A stretch of DNA of 64,000 nucleotides, taken from Sphingomonas sp. CBMAI 2297. Its GTDB lineage: Bacteria > Pseudomonadota > Alphaproteobacteria > Sphingomonadales > Sphingomonadaceae. The DNA is taken from contig NZ_JAPDIR010000021.1 in NCBI RefSeq assembly GCF_029870595.1, forward strand, positions 26,139-90,138, written 5' to 3'. A program made the position numbers and the translations under genes. Below are positions 48,758-57,828 of the stretch, piece by piece (within the stretch, counting starts at the first letter, position 1; every line of letters begins with the position of its first letter). The notes below the pieces were generated by a model. That model was not told the DNA's origin. It worked only from the letters and a program-made list of their open reading frames with translations, and searched no databases.

Positions 48758-49330
48758 ATGGAACACCAGCCCATCCAGCCGGAAGCGGCCGATGCGCTCG
48801 CCCCCTACACTCCCATTGCCCTGCGCGCCCGCCATGACGGCTGGACCGCCGATCGCCAGCGCGGCTTCCTCATAGCGCTGGCGGAGACCGGCTGCATATC
48901 CGAAGCCTGTGCGGCGGTGGGGCTCACGGCGCGCTCGGCCTATCGCCTGCGCCGCCGCCCGGACGCCACCGGCTTCGCCGAAGCCTGGAACGATGCGCTG
49001 CTCGTCGCCAGCGCCCGGCTGACCACGCTTGCCTTTGAACGGGCCGCGCGGGGCACGATCCGCGAATATTGGAAGAATGGCGAGCTCGTCGCCGAATGCC
49101 GCCAGCCTTCGGACCAACTGCTCAAGTTCCTGCTCCAGCATCTGCGCGGCGACTGGTTCGGCCGCGACGCGATCGTCCAGCCGGCCGAGGGCGCGCGCCG
49201 GCGCTTCGATGCGGCGCTGGACGGGTTGGCCGACAATGCGGAGCTCGCCGATCCGCTCATGCTGCGCGATTATCGGGCGGAGCCGCCCCATGACCTGATC
49301 GCGCCGCCCGGCGAGGACGAGGAATGGTGA
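48758..49330 (+). CDS. Helix-turn-helix protein, terminase-small-subunit-like
   Basis: A 190-residue protein with an N-terminal helix-turn-helix (FLIALAETGCISEACAAVGL then TARSAYRLRRRP) followed by helices with ASARLTTLAFERAARG and QLLKFLLQHLRG. The overall outline recalls phage terminase small subunits, but no phage genes surround it, so it is more likely a domesticated or orphan DNA-binding protein. GGAAGGAG precedes the ATG at 48758 by 8 nt. Its last codons belong to a 279-bp tandem duplication that continues downstream. Confidence 0.7.
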   Translation: MEHQPIQPEAADALAPYTPIALRARHDGWTADRQRGFLIALAETGCISEACAAVGLTARSAYRLRRRPDATGFAEAWNDALLVASARLTTLAFERAARGTIREYWKNGELVAECRQPSDQLLKFLLQHLRGDWFGRDAIVQPAEGARRRFDAALDGLADNAELADPLMLRDYRAEPPHDLIAPPGEDEEW

Positions 49331-49829
49331 GCCGCGCGCGATGGGGTCGGTACCTTCGCGACCTTTCGCGCCGGTTCGGTCCGCGCTCGGCCGCGACGAG
49401 GAACGAGGAAAATGGTTCACGCGGAGACGCGGAGGCGCGGAGGAGTAGTATTCGCGGCAGCGCCATCCGCCGGGCCGATGGCAGGGCGGGCGCTGGCCTG
49501 AGATGGAAGCGCCGCCGGCGCGGGGAGCCACGTATCTCCGCGCCTTCGCGTGAACCAACTTCTCCTGCCGACGCCGATCGCGCCGCCCGGCGAGGACGAG
49601 GAATGGTGAGCCGAGTGCGATGGGGTCGATACCTTTGCGACCTTTCGCGCCGGTTCGGTCCGCGCTCGGCCGCGACGAGGAACGAGGAAAATGGTTCACG
49701 CGGAGGCGCGGAGGAGCAGTATTCGCGACAGCGCCATCCGCCGGGCCGATGGCAGGAGGGGCGCTGGCCTGAGATGGAAGCGCCGCCGGCGCGGCGAGCC
49801 ACGTATCTCCGCGCCACCGTGCCCGCGTG
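49297..49829. repeat. Tandem duplication, period 279 bp
   Basis: Copy 1 (49297-49575) begins inside the 3' end of the HTH gene at GATCGCGCCGCCCGGCGAGG. Copy 2 (49576-49829) begins with the same sequence and repeats it to a shared GCGTGAACC, with scattered substitutions and small indels. Each copy contains the GC-rich stretch GGTTCACGCGGAG. The second copy therefore holds a duplicated tail of the gene without the gene itself. No other gene is seen here. Confidence 0.88.
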
Positions 49830-49868
49830 AACCTTCCGCGTCGCGCCCCTGCGCCGGCGCGCGAGGAT

Positions 49869-50828
49869 CTACGCCCGCTTGCGCGCGCGGCCCTCGCCAT
49901 GATCGCACACCGCTTCGCCGTCGCAGATCAGCCGGTCATAGCCGCTGCCCGGGCAGATCGCATGAGCGGTCAGGATCGCCGGGGTCAGCGCCTCGAGGCC
50001 GGCGCCGCGCCGGTCGAGCAGGCGGCGCACGGGGCGGCGCGAGCCGGTCCAGGCCTGATGGCCGGCCCTGGGCGCCGGGGCCGGGGCCACCAGCAGGCCG
50101 ACCGGGCGATAATCGGCGACGGCAAGCCTGGGGAACACGCCCCTGGCGATCGCCCGTGCCCAGGCCGGCGTGGCGGGGCTCAGCGGCAGATGCGGCACCA
50201 CGTCGCCCGGCATCTCGTAGCGCAGGCAGGCGATGCGGGTGCGGCCATAGCTGGCGGCGAAGTCGGCATTGCCCGCGCGCGCCGCGGCGATGGTGGCGAC
50301 GCTCACCGGCAGGTCCGCCCATTCCTTCACCTGGGCCGATCGCATCGCCGCCAGATTGGCGAGCGCGCCGCCCTTGCTGTGGCCGGTGACGAACAGGTGC
50401 CGCCGCGCCTTGCGGTCGAGCAGGCTCTGGTCGAGCATCGCCTGGATCGCGGTGCGCACGCCCGGGCCCGAGCCCGCGTCGTTCCACAGCCGGCGCGCCG
50501 ATTCGGCGAAGCCGAAATGCACGCCGCCGCCATAATGCGAATCCTCGACGCACAGCGAGAAAGCGTCGTTCAGCCAGTCGAGCACCACGTCCCAGCCATC
50601 ATGCGCGCCGCCGAAAAAGGGCGGGAGCGAGCCGCGGAACGCGACCACCACGCCCTCCGGCGTGCGGCCGACGAGCGCCTGGTCGATCTCGCGCTGGCCG
50701 AGCGCGCTGTCGCGGCGCACGACGAAGGGCGCCTCGATCCAGCCGACATTGCGGCCATGGACCTGCATGGCGGGCTGATAGGCCTGGCTGGAAGCGTAGA
50801 GCAGGCGGCGTTTCATGCAGTCGTGCAT
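49869..50828 (-). CDS. Lipase class 3 family protein
   Basis: Alpha/beta-hydrolase of 319 residues with the nucleophile elbow VTGHSKGGALANLAA, preceded by VVVAFRGSLPPFF (the oxyanion region) and followed by LRYEMPGDVVPHLPL, the region of the catalytic Asp. This is the layout of fungal-type class 3 lipases. No signal peptide is apparent, so the location is uncertain. The ATG at 50828 has GGGGAG 8 nt upstream; another lies four codons in. Substrate unknown. Confidence 0.85.
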   Translation of the reverse strand: MHDCMKRRLLYASSQAYQPAMQVHGRNVGWIEAPFVVRRDSALGQREIDQALVGRTPEGVVVAFRGSLPPFFGGAHDGWDVVLDWLNDAFSLCVEDSHYGGGVHFGFAESARRLWNDAGSGPGVRTAIQAMLDQSLLDRKARRHLFVTGHSKGGALANLAAMRSAQVKEWADLPVSVATIAAARAGNADFAASYGRTRIACLRYEMPGDVVPHLPLSPATPAWARAIARGVFPRLAVADYRPVGLLVAPAPAPRAGHQAWTGSRRPVRRLLDRRGAGLEALTPAILTAHAICPGSGYDRLICDGEAVCDHGEGRARKRA

Positions 50829-50963
50829 CGGCAATACTCCCCGAACCATACAGCCTTGCCCCGGCGCATGGTGTGCAGGCAATTAGGGTTAACCCCGGAG
50901 TCCAAAATCGCGAAGCCGGGCTTTCGTTGCGCTGAACCGGAACGAAGCGCCCGGGCGATCCGC

Positions 50964-51440
50964 TCAGTGATGGTCGTCGGGCTTGCGATAGGCGTCGTGA
51001 CAGGCCTTGCAGGCCTTGCCCACTTCGCCGAACTGCGCGGCGAAGCCGGGCTTGTCGCCCGCCTTGGCAAGATCGGCGAGCTTGGCCGCCGCCGCCGCAT
51101 AGTCGGCGGCGCGCGCCTCGAAGCCGGCGCGGTCGCTCCACACGGCGGGCAGCGCCTCGGACGGGGCGATGCCGGTGCCGGCGGGGAACATGCCGGGGAT
51201 CGCCCGGGCCCAGCCGGCGAGCGCGCGGGCGGCGAAGCCCAGTGCCTTGGGATCGTCGCCACGGTCGATGCCCGCCTTGATCTGGCCGAACAGCGCGCCG
51301 GACAGCAGGAAGGCCGCCTTGCGGCCGGCGATCACGTCCGCGGCCGGATCGGCGGACACGGCGCGGCTGGCCGGGGCAGTGGCCGCGAGGCCGGTGAACA
51401 GCGCCGCCGCGGCGCCGAGTGCGAGCATGGAAGTGCGCAT
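50964..51440 (-). CDS. Cytochrome c' (cytochrome c-556 family)
   Basis: Periplasmic c-type heme protein of 158 residues. A signal peptide (MRTSMLALGAAAALFTGLAA) precedes a four-helix bundle starting DPAADVIAGRKAAFLL. The heme-binding CKACHDAYRK lies at the very C-terminus, as in cytochromes c'. Proteins of this family bind NO or other gases or shuttle electrons. The ATG at 51440 follows AAGGGAGCG. The gene appears monocistronic. Confidence 0.92.
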   Translation of the reverse strand: MRTSMLALGAAAALFTGLAATAPASRAVSADPAADVIAGRKAAFLLSGALFGQIKAGIDRGDDPKALGFAARALAGWARAIPGMFPAGTGIAPSEALPAVWSDRAGFEARAADYAAAAAKLADLAKAGDKPGFAAQFGEVGKACKACHDAYRKPDDHH

Positions 51441-51558
51441 GGATTCGCTCCCTTGGTCGGAGAAGGCGAGGCTAGGCTTCCTGCCTTCGATCCGCAACGG
51501 CCGCGCAACCTTGTCCATTATGGAGGTGGTTGCCGCCGAAACGGACCGGGGATCGCCT

Positions 51559-51768
51559 ATGCTGCCGGGCGTGGCAGAAGGCGAAGCTCCTCGGGTCGAG
51601 TATGCGTGCGAACGTTGCGGTGGTGTTGCCGTTACGCGCGACGCCTGGGCCGAATGGGACGTGAGTTCCCAGGCCTGGGCGCTCAGCGAGACGTTCGATT
51701 TCGCCTTCTGTCACCAATGCCACCGCGAGACGCGGCTGGTGGCGAGATCGATCGGCTACCCTCCCTAG
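51559..51768 (+). CDS. Small zinc-ribbon-like hypothetical protein
   Basis: A 69-residue protein with two Cys pairs, YACERCGG and FAFCHQCH, that could bind one zinc ion. Between them lies TRDAWAEWDVSSQAWALSET. No family function is known to me. The ATG at 51559 has GGGGA 6 nt upstream; an ATG at 51520 in the same frame lacks a ribosome-binding site. Confidence 0.65.
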   Translation: MLPGVAEGEAPRVEYACERCGGVAVTRDAWAEWDVSSQAWALSETFDFAFCHQCHRETRLVARSIGYPP

Positions 51769-51898
51769 GGTGGGCCGAAAGCGATCGCCGCCGGCCGGGT
51801 GCGCCCGGGCGTTGGTCGGAGCCGGGGAGGGGCCTCGCCAGTGACAGGCGCGAAGTCTTTCCCCGGCTTCGCTTGGGTATCGGGGCCGGGCACCGATG

Positions 51899-53962
51899 CT
51901 AGTCGCCCGCCTCCAGCCGCCACAGCACGAACGCCATCTCGTCGGCGGCTTCCTTCAGGCTCTCCCACCGGCCGGACTTGCCGCCATGGCCGGCGCCCAT
52001 GTTGGTCTTGAGCACCAGCACCTGGTCGTCGGTCTTGGTGGCGCGCAGCCTGGCGGCCCATTTGGCGGGCTCCCAATAGGTCACGCGCGGATCGTTGAGC
52101 CCGCCCGAGATGAACAGCGGCGGATAGGCCTGGGCAATGACATTGTCATAGGGCGAGTAGGAGCGGATCAGCGCGAACGCGGCCGGATCCGTCACCGGAT
52201 TGCCCCATTCGGGCCATTCGCCCGGGGTGAGCGGCAGGCTCTCGTCGAGCATGGTGTTGAGCACGTCGACAAAGGGCACGTCGGCGACGACCACCGCCCA
52301 CAGCTCGGGGTCGGAATTGATCACCGCGCCCATCAGCTCGCCGCCCGCCGAGCGGCCCGCGATGGCGATGCCGCCCTTGTGCGTGAAGCCCCGGTCGATC
52401 AGTCCCCTGGCGACGTCGACGAAATCGTTGAAGCTGTTGGTGCGCTTCTCGAGCTTGCCGTCGAGATACCATTGCTGGCCGAGATCGTCGCCGCCCCGGA
52501 TATGGGCGATGGCGAAGGCGACGCCGCGATCGAGGAACGAGATGCGGCTGGTCGAGAAGCCGGGCGGGATCGCATAGCCATAGGCGCCATAGGCATAGAG
52601 ATAGAGCTTGCCCGTGCCGTCCCTGGGGAAGTCCCTGGGATAGACGATGGACACGGGCACCTCGGTGCCGTCGCGGGCGGCGATCTTCAGCCGTTCGGTG
52701 CGGTATTTCGATCCGTCATAGCCCGAGGGGATCTCCTGCACCTTCAGCGTCTCGAGCTCGCCCGTCGCGACGCTATAGTCATAGACCGTGCCCGGCGTGA
52801 CCATCGACTCATAGCCGATGCGCAGCTTGGCCATCGCATATTCGGGATTGTCGCCCAGCCCCGCGACATAGCTCGCCTCGGGGAATTTGAGCCGCACCGG
52901 GGCGATGGCCGGGTCGTAGCGGTGGAGCTCGATCTGATCGAGCCCGTCCTCGCGCCCCTCGACGATGAAATAGTCGGCGAAGCAGGTGACGCCGGTCATG
53001 TAGAAATGCGCCGACGGGCCGATCCGCTCGGTCCATTCGCCGGGCGCCGCCACCGGCGCGGTCACCAGCCGGAACTGGGGGTCGATATCGTTGGTGTGGA
53101 TGAACAGCGTGCCGTCATGCTCGTCCACGTCATATTCGCGGCCCGGCTTGCGCGGGCTGACGCAGACCATCGGCCGGGAGGGATCCTCGGGCGAGAGGAG
53201 ATAGACTTCGCTCGTCACATGGTCGCCGGTCGAGACCAGCAGATAGTTGCGCGACTGGGTTTCGCCCACCGCGACGCGGTAGCCCTCATCGGCTTCCTTG
53301 AAGAGCTCGACGTCCCGCGCCACCGGCTCGCCGAGCTTGTGCCAGCGGGCATTGTCGGTCCGCCAATTCTCGTTGGCGAGGCCGTAGAGGAAGCCCTTCG
53401 AGTCCGCGGTCCAGACGATTTCGGAGAGCATGCCGGGGATCGTGTCCGGCAGCAGCGCGCCGCTCTCGAGGTCCTTCACCCGGACCTCGAACCGCTCCGA
53501 GCCGTTGTCGTCGACGGCATAGGCGAGCAGCCGGCCGTCCGGGCTCACCGAAAAGGCGCCGAGCCGGAAATATTCCTTGCCCTCGGCCAGGGCCGGCTCG
53601 TCGAGGATCATCACGTCCTCGCCGCCGTCCACATGGCGCCGCCACCAGCGCGGATATTCGCCGCCAGTCTCGTAGTCGGTCCAGTAGAGCCAGTCGCCGT
53701 CCTTTTGGGGCACGGTCGATTCGTCTTCCTTGATCCGCCCGCGCATCTCGGTGAACAGCGTCTCGCTGAGCGGCTTGAGCGGCTCCATCACCTTCTCGAA
53801 ATAGCTGTTCTCCGCCTCGAGATAGGCGAGCACATCCTTGTCGGCGACGTTGGGATAGGCCGGATCCTTGAGCCAGGCCCAGGGGTCCTCGATGGTGACG
53901 CCGTGGCGCGTGAAGCTGTGCGGGCGGGTGCCGGCGACGGGCGGCGCGGGAAGATCGGTCAT
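51899..53962 (-). CDS. S9 family peptidase, oligopeptidase B-like
   Basis: Serine oligopeptidase of 687 residues. A seven-bladed propeller domain occupies roughly residues 70-400. The C-terminal hydrolase carries the nucleophile in AIAGRSAGGELMG, aspartate in SGGLNDPRVTYWEP and histidine in MGAGHGGKSGR. RGGDDLGQQWYLDGK and the LYLYAYGAYGY stretch are oligopeptidase B signatures. No signal peptide is seen. The family cleaves short peptides after basic residues. The gene follows the MFS gene with only a 21-nt gap, though a shared function is not obvious. Confidence 0.93.
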   Translation of the reverse strand: MTDLPAPPVAGTRPHSFTRHGVTIEDPWAWLKDPAYPNVADKDVLAYLEAENSYFEKVMEPLKPLSETLFTEMRGRIKEDESTVPQKDGDWLYWTDYETGGEYPRWWRRHVDGGEDVMILDEPALAEGKEYFRLGAFSVSPDGRLLAYAVDDNGSERFEVRVKDLESGALLPDTIPGMLSEIVWTADSKGFLYGLANENWRTDNARWHKLGEPVARDVELFKEADEGYRVAVGETQSRNYLLVSTGDHVTSEVYLLSPEDPSRPMVCVSPRKPGREYDVDEHDGTLFIHTNDIDPQFRLVTAPVAAPGEWTERIGPSAHFYMTGVTCFADYFIVEGREDGLDQIELHRYDPAIAPVRLKFPEASYVAGLGDNPEYAMAKLRIGYESMVTPGTVYDYSVATGELETLKVQEIPSGYDGSKYRTERLKIAARDGTEVPVSIVYPRDFPRDGTGKLYLYAYGAYGYAIPPGFSTSRISFLDRGVAFAIAHIRGGDDLGQQWYLDGKLEKRTNSFNDFVDVARGLIDRGFTHKGGIAIAGRSAGGELMGAVINSDPELWAVVVADVPFVDVLNTMLDESLPLTPGEWPEWGNPVTDPAAFALIRSYSPYDNVIAQAYPPLFISGGLNDPRVTYWEPAKWAARLRATKTDDQVLVLKTNMGAGHGGKSGRWESLKEAADEMAFVLWRLEAGD

Positions 53963-53983
53963 CCGCCTTCCCTAGCGCGCGCC

Positions 53984-55150
53984 TCAGCAGACCGCCACTG
54001 CCCGCCGCCTTCGCGCCAGCCGCGGCGCCAGCACCATCGCCAGGCCGGCCAGCGCCATCGCCGCGCCGGCGAGCGAGACCGCCGGATAGCCCAGGCCCTG
54101 GCGGATCACTTCGCCGCCCAATGCCGCGCCGATCGCATTGCCCAGGTTGAACGCGCCGATGTTCATCGCCGAGGCGAGGTTGGGCGCCTCGTGCGCGGCG
54201 TCCATCACGCGCATCTGCAGCGGCGGCACCAGCGCGAAGCTCGCCGCGCCCCAGAGCGGCAGCAGGATCATCGCCGCCGGCAGCGAGAACATGCCGAAGG
54301 CGAACAGCACCAGCAGCACCGCCAGCGCCGCGGTCATGGTGATCAGCGCGGCCTCGACCGAACGATCGGCATAGCGCCCGCCCAGCCAGTTGCCGGCGGT
54401 GAGGCCGATGCCGAACAGCACCAGCGCCGCCGTCACCTGGAAAGTGGAAGCGCGCGCCGCCTCGCGCAGGATCGGCGCGATATAGGTGAACACGGTGAAC
54501 ATCGCGCTGAAGCCCACCATGGTCAGCGCCAGGGCGAACAGCACCGGGCCGCGGCCGAGCACGCGCAGCTCGGCGCCCATATCGGCATCGGCCTGGCCGG
54601 GCAGCGCCGGCACGAACAGCCGCAGCGCCGCCATCGTCACCAGGCCGATCGCCGCGATCGCCGCGAAGACCGCGCGCCAGCCGAACGCCTCGCCCGCCCA
54701 GGTAGCGAGCGGCACGCCGCCGATCGTTGCGATCGTCAGGCCCATGAACATCGTCGCGATCGCCCCGGCCCGCCGCTCGGGCGGAACCAGGCCGGCGGCC
54801 ACTACCGAGCCCACGCCGAAGAACGCGCCATGGTTGAGCGACGTCACGATCCGTGCCGCCAGCAGCATCGCATAGCTGTCCGCCATCGCCGCCAGCAGGT
54901 TGCCGAGCGTGAAGATGCCGGCGAGCGCGATCAGCAGGGTGCGGCGCGGCACGCGGCCGGTCGTCAGCGTCATCAGCGGCGCGCCGATCAGCACGCCGAT
55001 CGCATAGGCGCTCACCAGCAGGCCGGCGGCGGGGATCGAGACGCCGAGATCGCCCGCGATCACGGGCAGCAGCCCCATGGGCGTGAATTCGGTGACGCCG
55101 ATGCCGAAGGCACCGATGGCGAGCGCAGTGAGGGCGAGGCGGGGACTCAT
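53984..55150 (-). CDS. MFS transporter, drug/sugar efflux type (DHA1)
   Basis: Inner-membrane transporter of 388 residues with 12 hydrophobic helices. The N-terminal GAFGIGVTEFTPMGLLPVIA and the following GVSIPAAGLLVSAYAIGVLI stretch are typical of the AraJ/YdhP-like efflux group. LMTLTTGRVPRRTLL is the loop 2-3 motif. The ATG at 55150 was chosen over longer frames that cross the regulatory region. It is divergent from a LysR gene, its likely regulator. Confidence 0.92.
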   Translation of the reverse strand: MSPRLALTALAIGAFGIGVTEFTPMGLLPVIAGDLGVSIPAAGLLVSAYAIGVLIGAPLMTLTTGRVPRRTLLIALAGIFTLGNLLAAMADSYAMLLAARIVTSLNHGAFFGVGSVVAAGLVPPERRAGAIATMFMGLTIATIGGVPLATWAGEAFGWRAVFAAIAAIGLVTMAALRLFVPALPGQADADMGAELRVLGRGPVLFALALTMVGFSAMFTVFTYIAPILREAARASTFQVTAALVLFGIGLTAGNWLGGRYADRSVEAALITMTAALAVLLVLFAFGMFSLPAAMILLPLWGAASFALVPPLQMRVMDAAHEAPNLASAMNIGAFNLGNAIGAALGGEVIRQGLGYPAVSLAGAAMALAGLAMVLAPRLARRRRAVAVC

Positions 55151-55166
55151 GGGATGCGGCTCCGGG

Positions 55167-55186
55167 ATTTGTGCGGCAACGCAAAT
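55167..55186. promoter_or_regulatory. Candidate LysR operator between MFS and LysR genes
   Basis: ATTTG-N10-CAAAT forms a dyad in the 100-nt gap between the divergent start codons, containing the T-N11-A pattern typical of LysR-type binding sites. Confidence 0.5.
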
Positions 55187-55250
55187 GGACCGGCGCATCA
55201 CCATCCGGTAGACCAACAGGAGGCGAAACATCTGTGCGCAGGAATCACGA

Positions 55251-56153
55251 ATGACACGAGTCATGGTCGATCGCTCGGGTGAAATGGAAATCTTCGTGAC
55301 GGCGGTGCGCGAAGGCAGCCTCTCCGCCGCCGCCCGCCGGCTCGACCTCACGCCATCGGCGGTCAGCCGCGCGCTTGCCCGAATCGAGGGGCGGCTGGGC
55401 GTCCGCCTGATCACCCGCACCACGCGCCGGCTGGTGCTGACGACCGAGGGTGATGCCTATCTCCATGCCGCCCAGCGCATCCTTGCCGACATCGCCGAAA
55501 TGGAGGGCGAGCTCGCCGACCAGGCCGCGCCGCGCGGGCGCCTGCGGGTCAGCGCCGCGCTCGCGCATGGCCGGCTCTCGGTGGTGCCGCTGCTCGGCGC
55601 GTTCGTCGCGCGCTATCCCGGCATCCTGGTCGACATCAGCCTCAGCGATACGCTGGAGGACGTGGCGGGGGGGCGGGCCGATGTCGCGATCCGCTTCGGG
55701 CCCCTGGCGGACAGTCCGCTCACGGCCCGCAAGCTGGGCGAGACCGGCCGCACCATCGTCGCCTCGCCCGACTATCTGGCGCGCATGGGCACGCCCCGGC
55801 TGCCCGAGGAGCTGCACGCGCACAACTGCCTCAATTTCAACTTCCGCCGCGCCGAACCGGTCTGGCCCTTTCGGCGCGAGGGCCGCGACTATGCGCTTCC
55901 CGTCGGCGGCAATATCGAGGCGAACAATGGCGAGACGCTGGTCCAGCTCGCGCTCGCCGGGGTGGGCGTGGTCCGGGTCGGGAGCTTTCATGTCGAGGAC
56001 CATGTCGCCGCCGGGCGGCTGGTCGCGCTGCTGGAGCCGTTCAATCCCGGCGATCGCGAGGACATCCACGCACTCTATGTCGGCGGCGCTACCCGCCCGG
56101 CGCGGGTGCGCGTCTTCGTCGATTTCCTGGTGGAGAAGCTGGGGCGGTCCTGA
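55251..56153 (+). CDS. LysR-family transcriptional regulator
   Basis: A 300-residue regulator. The helix-turn-helix is EGSLSAAARRLDLTPSAVSR near residues 21-40, followed by the linker helix and a two-lobed effector domain from about 90 (GRLRVSAALAHGRL, ADVAIRFGPLADSPL). The effector is unknown. MTRVMVDRSGEMEIF is used as start; MVDRS or MEIF are possible. Divergent placement argues that it controls the MFS efflux gene. Confidence 0.93.
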   Translation: MTRVMVDRSGEMEIFVTAVREGSLSAAARRLDLTPSAVSRALARIEGRLGVRLITRTTRRLVLTTEGDAYLHAAQRILADIAEMEGELADQAAPRGRLRVSAALAHGRLSVVPLLGAFVARYPGILVDISLSDTLEDVAGGRADVAIRFGPLADSPLTARKLGETGRTIVASPDYLARMGTPRLPEELHAHNCLNFNFRRAEPVWPFRREGRDYALPVGGNIEANNGETLVQLALAGVGVVRVGSFHVEDHVAAGRLVALLEPFNPGDREDIHALYVGGATRPARVRVFVDFLVEKLGRS

Positions 56154-56250
56154 GCGGTATCGCATCCGCCTCTCCTGTCCCCCGCCGGGGCCACGACCGC
56201 CGGTCTTCCTTATTCGCGAGCCGTTATGGCAAACTAGATAGGAATTTCTT

Positions 56251-56263
56251 AACCTATATGGTT
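56251..56263. promoter_or_regulatory. Second AACC-TATAT-GGTT motif
   Basis: The same 13-mer as at 48705 lies in an AT-rich stretch between the LysR gene and corC (convergent). No start codon with a supported gene follows, so the role here is unclear; it may be part of a promoter left behind by rearrangement. Confidence 0.3.
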
Positions 56264-56281
56264 CTCTATGTCAAGCCCCAT

Positions 56282-56395
56282 GCGTCGCCCCGGCCTTTGT
56301 CGGGATGACGGTCCATGGCGGGAGGTGCGGGCAGCGGGGAAGACCCGGTTCCAGCGGCAAGAATGGGTCCCCGGCTGCGCGGGGACGGCGATCGA
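56282..56395. repeat. Composite palindromic repeat, family A, next to corC
   Basis: CGTCGCCCCGGCC followed by GGGATGACGG, then a spacer and GGGTCCCCGG-CTGC-GCGGGGACGG, form a degenerate two-hairpin element like those at 37.9, 59.5 and 61.3 kb. It ends 6 nt before the corC stop codon and marks the right edge of a possible inversion. The rest of 56154-56400 holds no gene. Confidence 0.7.
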
Positions 56396-56400
56396 AGGAG

Positions 56401-57309
<909 letters not shown>

Positions 57310-57318
57310 GTTCGGTGT

Positions 57319-57828
57319 TCAATCCTCGCGTATCAGATAAGGGTCGTGCAGGCCGAGGTCGCGAAGCGCGGCGCGCTCCATTTCCTCCATCGCCTCGGCT
57401 TCGGCGTCGTCCATATGGTCATAGCCTAGCAAATGCAGCAGGCCGTGGACAATCAGGTGCGTGGCATGATCCTCGACGCCGACCCGGCGCTCCGCCGCCT
57501 CGGCGGCGCAGACGCCGTGCGCCAGGACGATGTCGCCCAGCAGCACTTCGCCATCGTCGCTGTTCTCGGTGACCGCTTCCATCAGGTCCGGCTGGATCAT
57601 CGGGAAAGAGAGCACGTTGGTCGGCTTGTCCTTGCCCCGATACTGGCGGTTGAGGACATGGACTTCCTCGTCCGAAGCGAAGCGCACCGCGACTTCGATC
57701 GTCGCGGCGTGATCGAGCCATTCGAGAAAGGGGGTCTGGCGGAGCGCGGTCTCGGCGGCGCGGATGGAGAGGGCTTCCCAATCCGCATCCGGCCAGGGGG
57801 CTTCGACCAGGGCGGCGACGTCAAGCAT
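57319..57828 (-). CDS. ybeY: Endoribonuclease YbeY (rRNA maturation factor)
   Basis: Single-strand-specific, zinc-dependent RNase involved in 16S rRNA 3'-end processing and ribosome quality control. The 169-residue protein has the metal-binding motif HGLLHLLGYDH near residues 130-140 and the preceding GDIVLAHGVC and YRGKDKPTNVLSFP stretches. The ATG at 57828 lies just outside the phoH stop; an ATG four codons upstream overlaps it. It is co-transcribed with phoH. Confidence 0.95.
   Translation of the reverse strand: MLDVAALVEAPWPDADWEALSIRAAETALRQTPFLEWLDHAATIEVAVRFASDEEVHVLNRQYRGKDKPTNVLSFPMIQPDLMEAVTENSDDGEVLLGDIVLAHGVCAAEAAERRVGVEDHATHLIVHGLLHLLGYDHMDDAEAEAMEEMERAALRDLGLHDPYLIRED

Noticed and set aside
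48758..49330. Prophage remnant around the terminase-like HTH gene
   Set aside because: No integrase, portal, capsid, tail or lysis gene is nearby; a single weak resemblance is not enough.
51896..55282. Open frame of 1128 codons on the plus strand across the S9 peptidase and MFS genes
   Set aside because: It runs antisense through two clearly identified genes, is Arg/His/Asp-rich throughout and has no domain or signal.
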